Positions 1 to 8,234 of a stretch of DNA of 64,000 bases are shown here, one piece after another (the first letter of the stretch is position 1; the number at the start of each line of letters is the position of its first letter). The translations under genes were made by a program, and so were the position numbers. Under the pieces are notes generated by a model. It had not been told where the DNA came from. It saw nothing but the letters and a program-made list of their open reading frames with translations, and did not search any database. Source of the stretch: Roseicella aerolata (GTDB taxonomy: Bacteria > Pseudomonadota > Alphaproteobacteria > Acetobacterales > Acetobacteraceae); the NCBI RefSeq assembly GCF_020523605.1, contig NZ_JAJAQI010000028.1:1-64000 (forward strand). Reading direction: 5' to 3'.

Positions 1-87
1 CACCCGCAGCGGATGGTCGGCCCGGACCCGTTGTTCCAAATCCACGTAGCTGAACAGCGACCCAACCACCGCATCACTGCCACGCAT
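1..87 (-). mobile_element. 5' end of an IS1182/IS5-like transposase gene, cut by the window edge
   Basis: Read on the minus strand from an ATG at 87, the first 29 codons stay open to the window edge and give a start of the form MRGSDAVVGSLFSYVDLEQR, followed by a RADHPLRV-like stretch. This is the conserved N-terminus of IS1182/IS5-type DDE transposases (SLFSYVDLE then HPLR). An AGG lies just before the ATG. The rest of the element, including the catalytic residues, is outside the window. Its terminal inverted repeat should lie between 88 and about 140, where a GATTCCCTACCCCC string occurs, but one end alone cannot prove it. Whether the element is intact is unknown. Confidence 0.75.
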
Positions 88-140
88 CCTCACCCCGCTC
101 GCTGCCGGGGGTAGGGAATCACGCAGGCGGCATCACCACA

Positions 141-1133
141 ATGAATTTCAGCAGCCTGCTAGACCTACATCTTGTCGCTGTGGTTCACAACATCGATGAG
201 CCATCTAGACTACACTTGGGGTTCCCTGGATTGAAAACAGATAATGCCGTTTCCGCAGACGAGCAACCATTTACGGTGGGTTGTAATTTCGGATCAGAAT
301 TTATTCACATTATAGATGGGCCAAGCCTTTTCACGACATTAACAACTTTAGATACTATAAAATATTTCGTGAGTTTCCTGAATGACCGTCGGCTTACTCT
401 TGCTAAGCGTCATTGTGTTATTGAAGGAAACGAGAATTTTTTAGGGGCCTATCTTAGCTCGCCGATCGCTGCAGGAAAATACAGTGTCGCACATCAGTTG
501 ACTGGCAGCATTCTTGACACTGTAGTGTTCAACAGCGGGTTCTGGACTAAATATGCTCAATCTCCCGCATGGGAGCATACAAACAAAGAAAACAAAAGAA
601 GCTATTTCATAGACAGACTTATAGAGCATATTTCTGAAGAGTATCAGCTCGGCCGTCTCGTCCGGTCGCAGGAGATGGAATTCTCCTATCATGAACAGGG
701 TTGGAGGTTTTTAGCTCGAGAGAGCCGATTCTCCCGAAGACTATTAGCTGGCGCATTTCAATCAATTTTTGATGAGCCGGACAAAACGACGTTTTGGTCA
801 TCGTCCGTCTCATCGAAAGACTACCCTGATACACGATATGTTTTTCTTACATACCCGCAAGCCACCAGCGACAAGTCATACGAGAAACTTGAAAATTACA
901 TTAGTTTTCATTTAATGGAATACATGTTTGCGGCAGGTGCTGCTTTTAGGGATGCGAGGTACATAGTAGGTGTTGGAATTCCCAACTACCACTTCGGCCA
1001 ACATAGTATAGTTCTTCATATTGCAGACACGCATAGTTGGGGGGATCGTGAGCAAGTGACTGCAAAGAAAATTAGACACCGACTAGGAGCGTTCCGCGCT
1101 CTACATGCCAACACTACATTCCATTTCGAATGA
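141..1133 (+). CDS. AT-rich orphan gene, protein of unknown function
   Basis: This is a 330-residue open frame that I do not recognise. It has no signal peptide, clear membrane segment or catalytic motif that I can name. The base composition is plainly AT-rich, with codons such as TTA, ATA and AGA, unlike every other gene in the window. It starts about 50 bp from the start of the flanking transposase gene. The composition and the neighbour together suggest recent acquisition. The uninterrupted length in AT-rich sequence argues that it is or was a real gene. The ATG at 141 lacks a strong ribosome binding site; an AGGCGG lies about 12 bases upstream. Confidence 0.6.
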   Translation: MNFSSLLDLHLVAVVHNIDEPSRLHLGFPGLKTDNAVSADEQPFTVGCNFGSEFIHIIDGPSLFTTLTTLDTIKYFVSFLNDRRLTLAKRHCVIEGNENFLGAYLSSPIAAGKYSVAHQLTGSILDTVVFNSGFWTKYAQSPAWEHTNKENKRSYFIDRLIEHISEEYQLGRLVRSQEMEFSYHEQGWRFLARESRFSRRLLAGAFQSIFDEPDKTTFWSSSVSSKDYPDTRYVFLTYPQATSDKSYEKLENYISFHLMEYMFAAGAAFRDARYIVGVGIPNYHFGQHSIVLHIADTHSWGDREQVTAKKIRHRLGAFRALHANTTFHFE

Positions 1134-1413
1134 CACCCCATTTTTCGTGCAGATGGGCAAAACGTCGATCATCTCCGGCGGCCTGAAGTGGGCGCCGGCC
1201 ACCTTTCTCAGCCGTAGCCCTCGTGAACAGCACCATCTCTGGGACGCCGGAGATCTGCTCCTCGTCTGAAGCAACCTTAAGCGGGGACGCTCCGTTCCGA
1301 CCTCATTCAGCCACCGGTTCCAACACGACAACCTTCGCCGCCCCCGAATAAATTGACTTCCAGAAAAAATTCCTATTCACTCCCCCGGCTGCGCCGCTGC
1401 CGCCGGAGGCCCT

Positions 1414-2007
1414 ATGTCCCGCCGCTCCCCTCCCGCCCCGCGCCCCGCCGAACCCCGCCCCTGGGCCCCGCTAACCGATGCGGAATGGGACATCCTCGCC
1501 CCCTTCTTCGCCCGCCGCGGCGCCGGCCGCCCCATCCGCGATCTCCGCCATCGCGTGGACAGCATCTTCCAGGCCGTCACCTCCGGCCTGCCCTGGTCGG
1601 AGCTCCGGTCCGGCACCCTGCTCTGGGACACGGCGCACCGGCAGTTCCGCCGCTGGGCGCATGCGGATCTCTGGACGCGCCTGCTCAAGGCCGTCGCGCG
1701 CCGCCGGTGCGGCCGGGTGCTGCGCGGCCTCCGGCCCTGGATCTGCGCCGCCTATCGCCGCGCCTGGCGGCTGCTCGGCTTGCGCGGCATCGCCATCGCC
1801 CGGCGCCTCGGCCTGTTCGATGCCCTGCGCGCCCCGCCCTGGATGCTGCCCGACCCGGATTTGTCCGAACAGGCGCTGCGGCATCTCCATCAGCGCCTCG
1901 CCCCCGGCCAGCCGCCCATGGCGCGGGAGACCTGGCGGCTCTGGCTGAAGGTCCTGCGCCGCCTCATCCTCCCCACCCGCATCCCCCGTGCCCTCGCATG
2001 GCCCTGA
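1414..2007 (+). CDS. Short transposase-like protein with N-terminal DUF4096-type domain
   Basis: The product is 197 residues. Residues 20-90 carry the pattern of the N-terminal domain of IS5-family transposases (DUF4096): LTDAEWDILAPFF, then GRP and RDLRHRVDSIF, then GLPW and a FRRW-type motif. The second half is arginine- and leucine-rich and does not show the DDE catalytic core, so this is not a complete transposase. It may be a degraded ORF A of an IS, or a small domesticated DNA-binding protein. No terminal repeats could be recognised around it. The composition is as GC-rich as its downstream neighbour, so it is not a recent arrival like the gene at 141. Confidence 0.55.
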   Translation: MSRRSPPAPRPAEPRPWAPLTDAEWDILAPFFARRGAGRPIRDLRHRVDSIFQAVTSGLPWSELRSGTLLWDTAHRQFRRWAHADLWTRLLKAVARRRCGRVLRGLRPWICAAYRRAWRLLGLRGIAIARRLGLFDALRAPPWMLPDPDLSEQALRHLHQRLAPGQPPMARETWRLWLKVLRRLILPTRIPRALAWP

Positions 2008-2137
2008 GCAGCACGCCCGGTTCCCGAAGGCCCCCCGGCCTCCGGCGGGCTTGGCCGGGGAAGGGCGAGGCCCTGCCCGGATTGACCGGCCCTTGCGGTC
2101 CCCCGACCATGCCGCGAAAGCAACCGGGACCCATGCC

Positions 2138-3535
2138 ATGACCGATCTCTGGCGCCTCTCCGCCACGGAACTTGCCGCGCTGATCCGCGCCCGCCAGGTC
2201 TCCGCGGAGGAGGCGACGCAGTCCGCCCTCGCCCGGCTCGATGCGGTGAATCCCAGGCTCAACGCCGTCATCGCGCATGATGCGGCGCAGGCGCTGGCGG
2301 CGGCCGGGGCGGTGGATGCTGCGATCGCGCGGGGGGAGGCGGTGGGGCCGCTCGCCGGCGTGCCGGTGACGGTGAAGGTGAATGTGGACCAGGAAGGCTG
2401 GGCCACCACCAACGGGCTGCGCATCCAGCAGGACCTGCTGGCGCGGCAGGACAGCCCGGTGGTCGCCAACCTGAAGAAGGCCGGCGCCGTCATCCTCGGC
2501 CGGACCAACACGCCGGCCTTCTCCCTGCGCTGGTTCACCCGCAATTCCCTGCATGGCGCCACGGTCAATCCGCGCGACCCCTCCATCACCCCGGGCGGTT
2601 CCTCTGGCGGCGCGGCGGCGGCGGTGGCGGCGGGCATCGGCGCCATCGGGCATGGCACGGATATCGGCGGCTCCATCCGCTACCCCGCCTATGCCTGCGG
2701 CGTGCATGGCCTGCGCCCGACGCTCGGGCGCATCCCGGCCTGGAATCCCACCGGTCCGGATCGCGCGATCGGCGCGCAGCTCATGGCCGTCTCCGGCCCC
2801 ATCGCGCGGACCATCGGCGACCTGCGCCTTTCGCTCGCCGCCATGAGCCAGCCCGATGCGCGCGACCCCTGGTGGGTGCCGGCGCCGCTGGAGGGGCCGG
2901 CCTTCCCGAAGCGCGCCGCGCTCTGCCTCGCGCCGGATGGCATGGCGGTGCAGCCGGAAGTCGTGGCCGCGCTGCGCGACGCGGCGAAGCGGCTGGAAGC
3001 GGCCGGCTGGGCGGTGGAGGAAGTGCCGAACACCCCGCCGCTCCAGGCCAGCGCCGATCTCCAGCTCCTGCTCTGGCTGGCCGAAAGCCGCCGCGCCGGC
3101 CCCGCGGCGCGGGAGCGGGAGGGCGACCCGGATGCGCTGGCGATCTTCGGCTATATGGAACGGCTGTGCCCGGCGCCGACGCTCTTCGATTTCCAGGATG
3201 CGCTGCAGACGCGCCTCACGCTGCTGCGGGACTGGCTGCTCTTCCTCGAACGCTACCCGGTCATCCTGATGCCCGTCTCGGGCGAGTTGCCCTTCCGCGA
3301 CCACTCGGATGTCGAGAGCTTCGAGGGCTTCCGGCGGATCCTCGCGGCGCAATTGCCGCAGGTGGGGCTGCCGCTGCTCGGCCTGCCGGGGCTGGCGGTG
3401 ACCACCGGCCTGGTCGGGCGCCTGCCGGTCGGGGTGCAGCTGGTCGGCGGGCGGTATCGGGAGGATGTGCTGCTCGCGGCCGGGGAGGCGATCGAGGCGG
3501 GCGGCGTGCCGGCCGCGCCGGTGGACCCGGCATGA
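2138..3535 (+). CDS. Amidase, amidase-signature family
   Basis: This 465-residue protein of the amidase-signature family hydrolyses an amide bond; the substrate is not predictable. The Ser-cisSer-Lys triad can be read: Lys80 in PVTVK, Ser155 in TPGGSSGG and the nucleophile Ser179 in GTDIGGS, with the usual 24-residue gap between the serines. Length matches the family. I chose the ATG at 2138 because family similarity begins at MTDLWRLSATELAALI; the open frame runs 50 codons further upstream but that part is low-complexity. There is no GatB/GatC gene nearby, so it is unlikely to be GatA of the tRNA amidotransferase. Its stop overlaps the next start (ATGA). Confidence 0.9.
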   Translation: MTDLWRLSATELAALIRARQVSAEEATQSALARLDAVNPRLNAVIAHDAAQALAAAGAVDAAIARGEAVGPLAGVPVTVKVNVDQEGWATTNGLRIQQDLLARQDSPVVANLKKAGAVILGRTNTPAFSLRWFTRNSLHGATVNPRDPSITPGGSSGGAAAAVAAGIGAIGHGTDIGGSIRYPAYACGVHGLRPTLGRIPAWNPTGPDRAIGAQLMAVSGPIARTIGDLRLSLAAMSQPDARDPWWVPAPLEGPAFPKRAALCLAPDGMAVQPEVVAALRDAAKRLEAAGWAVEEVPNTPPLQASADLQLLLWLAESRRAGPAAREREGDPDALAIFGYMERLCPAPTLFDFQDALQTRLTLLRDWLLFLERYPVILMPVSGELPFRDHSDVESFEGFRRILAAQLPQVGLPLLGLPGLAVTTGLVGRLPVGVQLVGGRYREDVLLAAGEAIEAGGVPAAPVDPA

Positions 3536-3861
3536 GGGCGCTGCGCGCCCTGCCGCTGCTGCTGCTCGCCGCCGCCTGCGCCGGGGGCGGGCGTGGCTGC
3601 CCCGCGGTGCTCGTGAACGCCTCCCAGTTGCCGGTCGAGCAGTTCTACCTGGCGCGGGCAGGGGCGGAAGGCTGGGGCACGGATCTGGTCGCCGCGGCCG
3701 AGCTGGCGCCGGGCGGCACCCTGCCGGTCCGCTTCGAGGGGGAGGGGCGCTACGGCCTGCGCGCCGTCTGGGCCAATGGCCGGGCGGTGGAGATGCAGAA
3801 TATCGAGGGCTGCCGCGTCGCGCGCATCACCGTGCGCGACGACGCCTTGCAGGTGGAATAG
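3532..3861 (+). CDS. Small predicted lipoprotein
   Basis: The 109-residue product begins with a short hydrophobic signal peptide and a lipobox ending at Cys16 (LLAAAC), so it should be lipid-anchored. The rest contains CPAVLVNASQLPVEQFYL and a beta-rich pattern; I recognise no family. It overlaps the amidase stop by four bases (ATGA), so the two are translationally coupled and probably cotranscribed. The wider open frame in this phase starts far upstream inside the amidase and is a shadow. Confidence 0.65.
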   Translation: MRALRALPLLLLAAACAGGGRGCPAVLVNASQLPVEQFYLARAGAEGWGTDLVAAAELAPGGTLPVRFEGEGRYGLRAVWANGRAVEMQNIEGCRVARITVRDDALQVE

Positions 3862-4040
3862 GGCATGCCGCTGGCGCGCCGCCGGGGGCGGGGCGCCTGC
3901 CTCGGGCCGCGGTGCCGGCACGCCCTGTCCCGCCCCGCCTGCCCGCGGAGGGAGGGGGGCCGAGGCGGCGCCGCATGGCAGCCCGCCCCCGGCGGCAGGC
4001 CGGGGCGACCATGCCGCGCCCGGCCCTGCGCCGGCCGGTC

Positions 4041-5273
4041 CTACTCCGCCGCCAGCGGCACGGAGCGCTTCGGCAGCACCGCCTTCAGCGCCTCGACCAG
4101 TTCCGCGATCATGGCATCGGTGTGGAAGGGCGTGGCGCAGAGCCGCAGCCGCTCCGTCCCGCGCGGCACGGTCGGGTAGTTGATGGGCGTGGCGTAGAGG
4201 GCGTGCTCCTCCAGCAGGCGGCGGGCCACCTGGCGGCAGAGCTCGGCCTCCCCCACCATCACCGGGACGATATGGCTCGGCCCCGGGATGCGCGGCAGGC
4301 CGGCGGCGTCCAGCGCCGCCTTCAGCGCCGCGGCGCGCTCGGCCAGCGCCGCGCGGCGGGCGGGGTCGCGCTTCAGGACACGCACGCTCTCCAGCGCCGC
4401 GCCGGCGACGGCGGGCGGCAGGGCGGTGGTGAAGATCAGCCCGCCGGCGACGCTGCGGATGAAGTCCACCAGCTCCGCCTCGCCCGCGACATAGCCGCCG
4501 AGCACGCCGAAGCCTTTCGCCAAGGTCCCCTCGATGAGGTCCACCCGGTGCGCCACGGCATCCCGCTCGCTGATGCCGCCGCCGGTCTCCCCGTAGAGCC
4601 CGACGGCGTGGACCTCATCCAGATAGGTCATGGCGCCGTAGCGCTCGGCCAGGTCGCAGATCGCCGCGATCGGGGCGATGTCGCCATCCATGGAATAGAC
4701 GCTCTCGAAGGCGATCAGCTTCGGCGCCTCGGGCGGTGCCGCGGCCAGCTTCGCCTCCAGGTCCGCCAGGTCGTTATGCGTCCAGATGACGCGCTTCGCC
4801 GCCTTCGCGCCGCGCATGCCGGCGATCATGGAGGCGTGGTTCTTGGCGTCCGAGAAGACCCAGAAGCCCGGCAGCGCCTCCAGCACGGCGGAGAGCGCGG
4901 CCTGGTTGGCCATGTAGCCCGAGCCGAAGAGCAGCGCGCCGGATTTGCCATGCAGCGAGGCCAGCTCCGCCTCCAGCGCCACGATCAGCGGCGAGGTGCC
5001 GGAGATGTTGCGGGTGCCGCCCGCGCCGGCGCCGTGCTCGGCGATCGCCCGGGTGGCGGCGGCCAGCACGGCGGGGTGGCTCCCCATCCCGAGATAGTCG
5101 TTGGAGGACCAGACCGTGACCTCCCGCAGGCCCGCCGGCGCATGCCAGCGATAGACGGGGAAGCGGCCGGCCAGCTTCTCCAGATGGGCGAATTCGCGGT
5201 AGCGGCCCTCCCGGCGCAGGGCGCCGAGCGTGTCGCGGGCATGGGCAAGGAGGGTGGCTCGGGTCTGCATCAT
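4041..5273 (-). CDS. hemA: 5-aminolevulinate synthase
   Basis: This PLP enzyme condenses glycine with succinyl-CoA to give 5-aminolevulinate, the first step of heme synthesis by the Shemin pathway used in Alphaproteobacteria. The protein of about 410 residues shows the family signatures: SSNDYLGM near the N-terminus, [37 protein letters not shown], and the PLP lysine in EGTLAKGFG (Lys253 from this start). TRNISGT distinguishes ALA synthase from the related ketobutyrate CoA-ligase. Two adjacent ATGs (5273 and 5270) fit the usual family start; an upstream ATG at 5315 would add 14 residues without a better ribosome site. It is monocistronic. Confidence 0.93.
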   Translation of the reverse strand: MMQTRATLLAHARDTLGALRREGRYREFAHLEKLAGRFPVYRWHAPAGLREVTVWSSNDYLGMGSHPAVLAAATRAIAEHGAGAGGTRNISGTSPLIVALEAELASLHGKSGALLFGSGYMANQAALSAVLEALPGFWVFSDAKNHASMIAGMRGAKAAKRVIWTHNDLADLEAKLAAAPPEAPKLIAFESVYSMDGDIAPIAAICDLAERYGAMTYLDEVHAVGLYGETGGGISERDAVAHRVDLIEGTLAKGFGVLGGYVAGEAELVDFIRSVAGGLIFTTALPPAVAGAALESVRVLKRDPARRAALAERAAALKAALDAAGLPRIPGPSHIVPVMVGEAELCRQVARRLLEEHALYATPINYPTVPRGTERLRLCATPFHTDAMIAELVEALKAVLPKRSVPLAAE

Positions 5274-5475
5274 GGCCGGGTGCTGTGGCGTGGGGTCAGT
5301 GGGGTATGTCGGCATGGCCGCGAAAAACCCAGTGAAACCGTCGCAACCCTGTGTCGCGGCGTGAACGCCTCTCCGCGCAGGATGGACGCCTTTCCCGCGC
5401 CGCGTGCCGCCGGCGGGATCCGGCGGCGTGCCAGGAGCGGTTTCTTAGCCCAGCCTATGACCGGGCATAAGGCCT

Positions 5476-6432
5476 TCAAATGAAAATGAAATTATCAAAG
5501 GCGATATGATCGCCTGAGCCGATCAGGGCAGGGTCATCCAGGCCAGGGAGGGAGGTGATCAGCAGGGTGTCGATCGCGCCCCAATTTGCGCCGCTGACCA
5601 GGGCCGGTTTGTGGTTGCCGAGGGTGACAGTGGTCTGGCCGGCCAGCGCGCCGTCCCGGTAGCCGGCAAAGGTGACGCTCTGTTCGAGATTCCAGGCCGC
5701 CGCCGCCTGGACCTGGCCGAAGATGAAGCAACTGCCATCGGTCCTGGTGATCTCGATCGGGCCGTCGGCGAAGGTACTGAAGGCCACCTGGTGGCCGGAC
5801 GGAACGCTGGCGGCCGCATAGCCGCTGCCGGGAAAGTAGCTGGTGTCGATCACACGCATTCCATGGGTCGGCGTGTGCCAGTTGAAACCATGATAACCGT
5901 CCGGCAGGAGTGGGGTCGGCATCCCGTCGATATCCTCGAAGGTGATCAGCTTCGGCGCGCCCAGCAGTGCGTCAAGACTCACGAGCGTGCCGTCCAGCCT
6001 GACGCGGACGATCTCGACGCTGGTCATGTCGATCCGCAATGTATGGTTGACGAAGCGGGCGTCCGGCGCCGGCGGTGCGGCAAGATGGGCCCAGAGCGAA
6101 AAGAGTGCCGCCTGCACGTTGGCCTGGGCGAACTGCGCCGAACTCATCGTTATGACCAGCGTGTCCATGCCAGCCCCGCCATTGATGGTGTCGAAGGCGG
6201 CGGGGCTGAGGAATGTGAAGATCGTGTCGTCGCCGGCGCCGGCGAGGATCAGGTTCTTGCCGGCGCCGCCGCGGAACGCGTCGTTTCCTGCCCCGCCAAT
6301 AAGAGTGTCATCGCCGGCGCCGCCGCGTAGCGTGTCGTTACCGGCAGCCAGCAGTTCGACTGCGAAGCCCTCTGTCATGGATTGGGCGTCGACGAGGGTT
6401 CCATAGGAATAATTGGTAAAAAAGATTGTCAC
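5476..6432 (-). CDS. RTX-type calcium-binding repeat protein, probably secreted by a type I system
   Basis: The product is 318 residues. Residues 30-75 hold glycine- and aspartate-rich nonapeptide repeats (GNDTLRGGAG, DDTLIGGAG and variants) that fold into a calcium-binding beta-roll in RTX proteins. The remaining C-terminal 200 residues look like a beta-sandwich (FEDIDGMPTPLLPDGYHGFNW and a closing HIAFDNFIF). RTX proteins usually leave by a type I ABC system through an uncleaved C-terminal signal; no such transporter is nearby. There is no N-terminal signal peptide. I chose the GTG at 6432 because GGAAGGA lies 8 bases before it; an ATG at 6465 is the main alternative. It is divergent from the pilus operon. 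Confidence 0.8.
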   Translation of the reverse strand: MTIFFTNYSYGTLVDAQSMTEGFAVELLAAGNDTLRGGAGDDTLIGGAGNDAFRGGAGKNLILAGAGDDTIFTFLSPAAFDTINGGAGMDTLVITMSSAQFAQANVQAALFSLWAHLAAPPAPDARFVNHTLRIDMTSVEIVRVRLDGTLVSLDALLGAPKLITFEDIDGMPTPLLPDGYHGFNWHTPTHGMRVIDTSYFPGSGYAAASVPSGHQVAFSTFADGPIEITRTDGSCFIFGQVQAAAAWNLEQSVTFAGYRDGALAGQTTVTLGNHKPALVSGANWGAIDTLLITSLPGLDDPALIGSGDHIAFDNFIFI

Positions 6433-6871
6433 GACGCATTTCCTTCCCGTGCAGGTTCGATGCATGGGCGGCCGATCCATCCTGACCCGTTGCCGATAGT
6501 GCTGATGCGGCGGGAAGTGGTTGATGCTTAAGGATGACCGCCCGAGCAAGTCGAGGAAATAGCTCCAATTACATTCGCCTGCCAAGCTCGTTGTTGAGGT
6601 CGACATGGAATTCAGCAAATAATATAGTACACGGTAGATTGCGCGAAATAACGGGCAGGTTTCTCGGATCGATTACAACTTTCACTAATTGTAACCGTTC
6701 TGAGGCATTGAAATTATCGAGAGAATAATGAAGATCGGGTTGGGAAGAGAACGCTCCTAATATGCAACATTCCTCCACTGCATCATTCGGTCGCCGCCCC
6801 CGCGGCCACCGCCTGGCCAGGGGCAATGGACGGGCGGAGCAGGACCTTCCCGATACGGAAAAGGAACATCC
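6433..6871. promoter_or_regulatory. Divergent intergenic region between RTX gene and pilus operon, with inverted repeat
   Basis: About 440 bp without a convincing gene. It is much more AT-rich than its surroundings, which fits a promoter region serving both flanking genes. An inverted repeat TTACAA-N10-TTGTAA lies at 6673-6694, a plausible operator for a dimeric regulator. A 64-codon open frame at 6534-6728 has no ribosome site or recognisable product and was not called. A GGAAAAGGAA run just before the pilin ATG serves as its ribosome binding site. Confidence 0.4.
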
Positions 6872-7384
6872 ATGAAGCGCCTTGCCCTTGCCGCCGCCCT
6901 GCTCGGCGGCACCGCCCTCAGCCTCGCCACGCTGGCCAACAAGCCGGCCGATGCGGCCGTCGCGACCTCGACCTTCCAGGTTCAGGCGCAGGTCGTGAAC
7001 ACCTGCTCGATCTCTGCCACGAACATGAGCTTCGGCGTCTACAATCAGAATACCAGCTCGCAGGCGACCTCCACCATCACCGTCAACTGCACCCTCGGCG
7101 TGCCGGCGGTGATCACTCTCGACCAGGGCCTGAACGACATCTTCGGGTCCGCCTCGGCGCCGAGCCGCCGCATGAAGAACTCGGCCACCAATGCCTGGCT
7201 GAGCTACAACCTGTTCACGGATTCCGGCCGCTCCTCGCTCTGGGGCAACACGCCGGCCACCGGCCAGTCCTATACCGGCACGGGCCAGAACACGGCCCTG
7301 AACGTCTACGGCCTGCTGCCCGCCGGCCAGAACGTCCTGGCGGGCACCTACTTCGATACCGTGACTGCCGTCATCACCTACTGA
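6872..7384 (+). CDS. Spore-coat-U-domain pilin of a Csu-type chaperone-usher system
   Basis: This 170-residue secreted protein has a signal peptide (MKRLALAAALLGGTALSLAT, cleavage probably near ADAA) and a spore coat U (SCPU) domain. The mature start, STFQVQAQVVNTCSISATNMSFGVYN, carries the family motif in which a cysteine is followed by MSFGVY. A closing stretch of the type AGTYFDTVTAVITY is the usual C-terminal beta strand. In archaic chaperone-usher systems this is the major subunit (CsuA/B), and it is first in the operon here. The downstream chaperone gene is separated by a strong hairpin, so this gene may be expressed above the rest of the operon. Confidence 0.88.
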   Translation: MKRLALAAALLGGTALSLATLANKPADAAVATSTFQVQAQVVNTCSISATNMSFGVYNQNTSSQATSTITVNCTLGVPAVITLDQGLNDIFGSASAPSRRMKNSATNAWLSYNLFTDSGRSSLWGNTPATGQSYTGTGQNTALNVYGLLPAGQNVLAGTYFDTVTAVITY

Positions 7385-7417
7385 CGTCCCGGGGCCGCTG
7401 CGGCCGTATGCACCATG

Positions 7418-7454
7418 GCCGCCACCCGCCCGCCGAGCCGGGGCGGGTGGCGGC
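7418..7454 (+). terminator. Perfect 14-bp hairpin between pilin and chaperone genes
   Basis: Positions 7418-7431 and 7441-7454 are exact reverse complements of 14 bases with a 9-base loop, starting 33 bases after the pilin stop. No T-run follows. A hairpin of this strength inside a pilus operon could act as a partial terminator or as a 3' stabiliser of the pilin mRNA, letting the major subunit outnumber chaperone and usher. Pairing is seen directly; the role is inferred. Confidence 0.65.
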
Positions 7455-7490
7455 ACGCCATTGTCCCCACCCTGGAATTTCCGAAACCTC

Positions 7491-8234
7491 ATGGTCCCCG
7501 CGCCCCGTTCTGCGCCGCGCCGCGCCGCCCTTGGCCTTGTCCTCGCGGCAGCGGGCTGCCTTCTCGCGCCGCGCCGCGCCGCGGCCGCCACCCGGATCTC
7601 GCCCACCCTGCTCGACTTCGCCCCGGGCCAGATGGCCGGCCTGCTCGAATTCGCCAATCTCGGCGACGGTGCCATTTCCATCGACATCGACATCGTCGCC
7701 TGGACCCAGCGCGGCGACGAGGACATCCTGGCGCCCAGCGAGGATATCGTCGTCTCCCCGCCCGCCGCGGTCATCCCGGCCGGTGCCCGCCAGACGCTTC
7801 GCGTCATCTTCCGCCGCCGCCCCGAGGGGGAGGGCGAGCGCAGCTACCGCCTGCTGATCGCCGAGAACCCCGTGGCGCCGGACCGCAACCGCACCATCGC
7901 CGTCGCCGTCACGCATTCGCTGCCGGTCTTCATGGGGCCCGCCCTCGGCGGGGGGCAGGGGCGGGTGCAGTGGCGCGCCGAGCGTTCCCCCGAGGGCGGA
8001 TGGGATCTCGTCGCCGCCAATCCCGGCCAGCGCTACATCCGCATCCAGTCGCTCAGCGTCCTCACCAGCCGCGCCCAGCAACTCCCCGTCGAGCCGCGCG
8101 GCCGCACGCCCTATGTGCTGCCGGGGGTGGAGCGCCGCTGGCGCCTGCCGAGGGTGCCGGCCGGCATCGATTCGGTGCTGCTGCGCGGCCAGACCCAGTC
8201 CGGCCCCTTTGAGCAGACCGTCACGTTCACATGA
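7491..8234 (+). CDS. Periplasmic pilus chaperone, Csu/archaic type
   Basis: The 247-residue protein has a signal peptide and an immunoglobulin-like chaperone fold. The family markers are ATRISPTLLDFAPGQ at the mature start, the subunit-anchoring segment around VIPAGARQTLRVIFRR, and YRLLIAE before the second domain. It would hold pilins in the periplasm by donor-strand complementation and deliver them to the usher encoded next. The frame is open from 7461; I chose the ATG at 7491 because it gives a normal signal peptide. Its stop overlaps the usher start (ATGA at 8231-8234). Confidence 0.87.
   Translation: MVPAPRSAPRRAALGLVLAAAGCLLAPRRAAAATRISPTLLDFAPGQMAGLLEFANLGDGAISIDIDIVAWTQRGDEDILAPSEDIVVSPPAAVIPAGARQTLRVIFRRRPEGEGERSYRLLIAENPVAPDRNRTIAVAVTHSLPVFMGPALGGGQGRVQWRAERSPEGGWDLVAANPGQRYIRIQSLSVLTSRAQQLPVEPRGRTPYVLPGVERRWRLPRVPAGIDSVLLRGQTQSGPFEQTVTFT

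Noticed and set aside
1134-1413. Minus-strand 76-codon ORF between the orphan gene and the transposase-like gene
   Set aside because: No recognisable protein pattern; could be a remnant of an IS but too short to assign.
1471-3352. Long minus-strand open frames opposite the transposase-like gene and the amidase
   Set aside because: They are arginine- and proline-rich shadow translations of the GC-rich amidase gene; the amidase frame carries full catalytic motifs.
2138-3535. Amidase as GatA of the tRNA amidotransferase
   Set aside because: No gatB or gatC nearby and flanked by a lipoprotein gene; a general amidase is the safer call.
6534-6728. 64-codon ORF in the RTX/pilus intergenic region
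   Set aside because: No ribosome site, no recognisable family; lies in an AT-rich promoter region.
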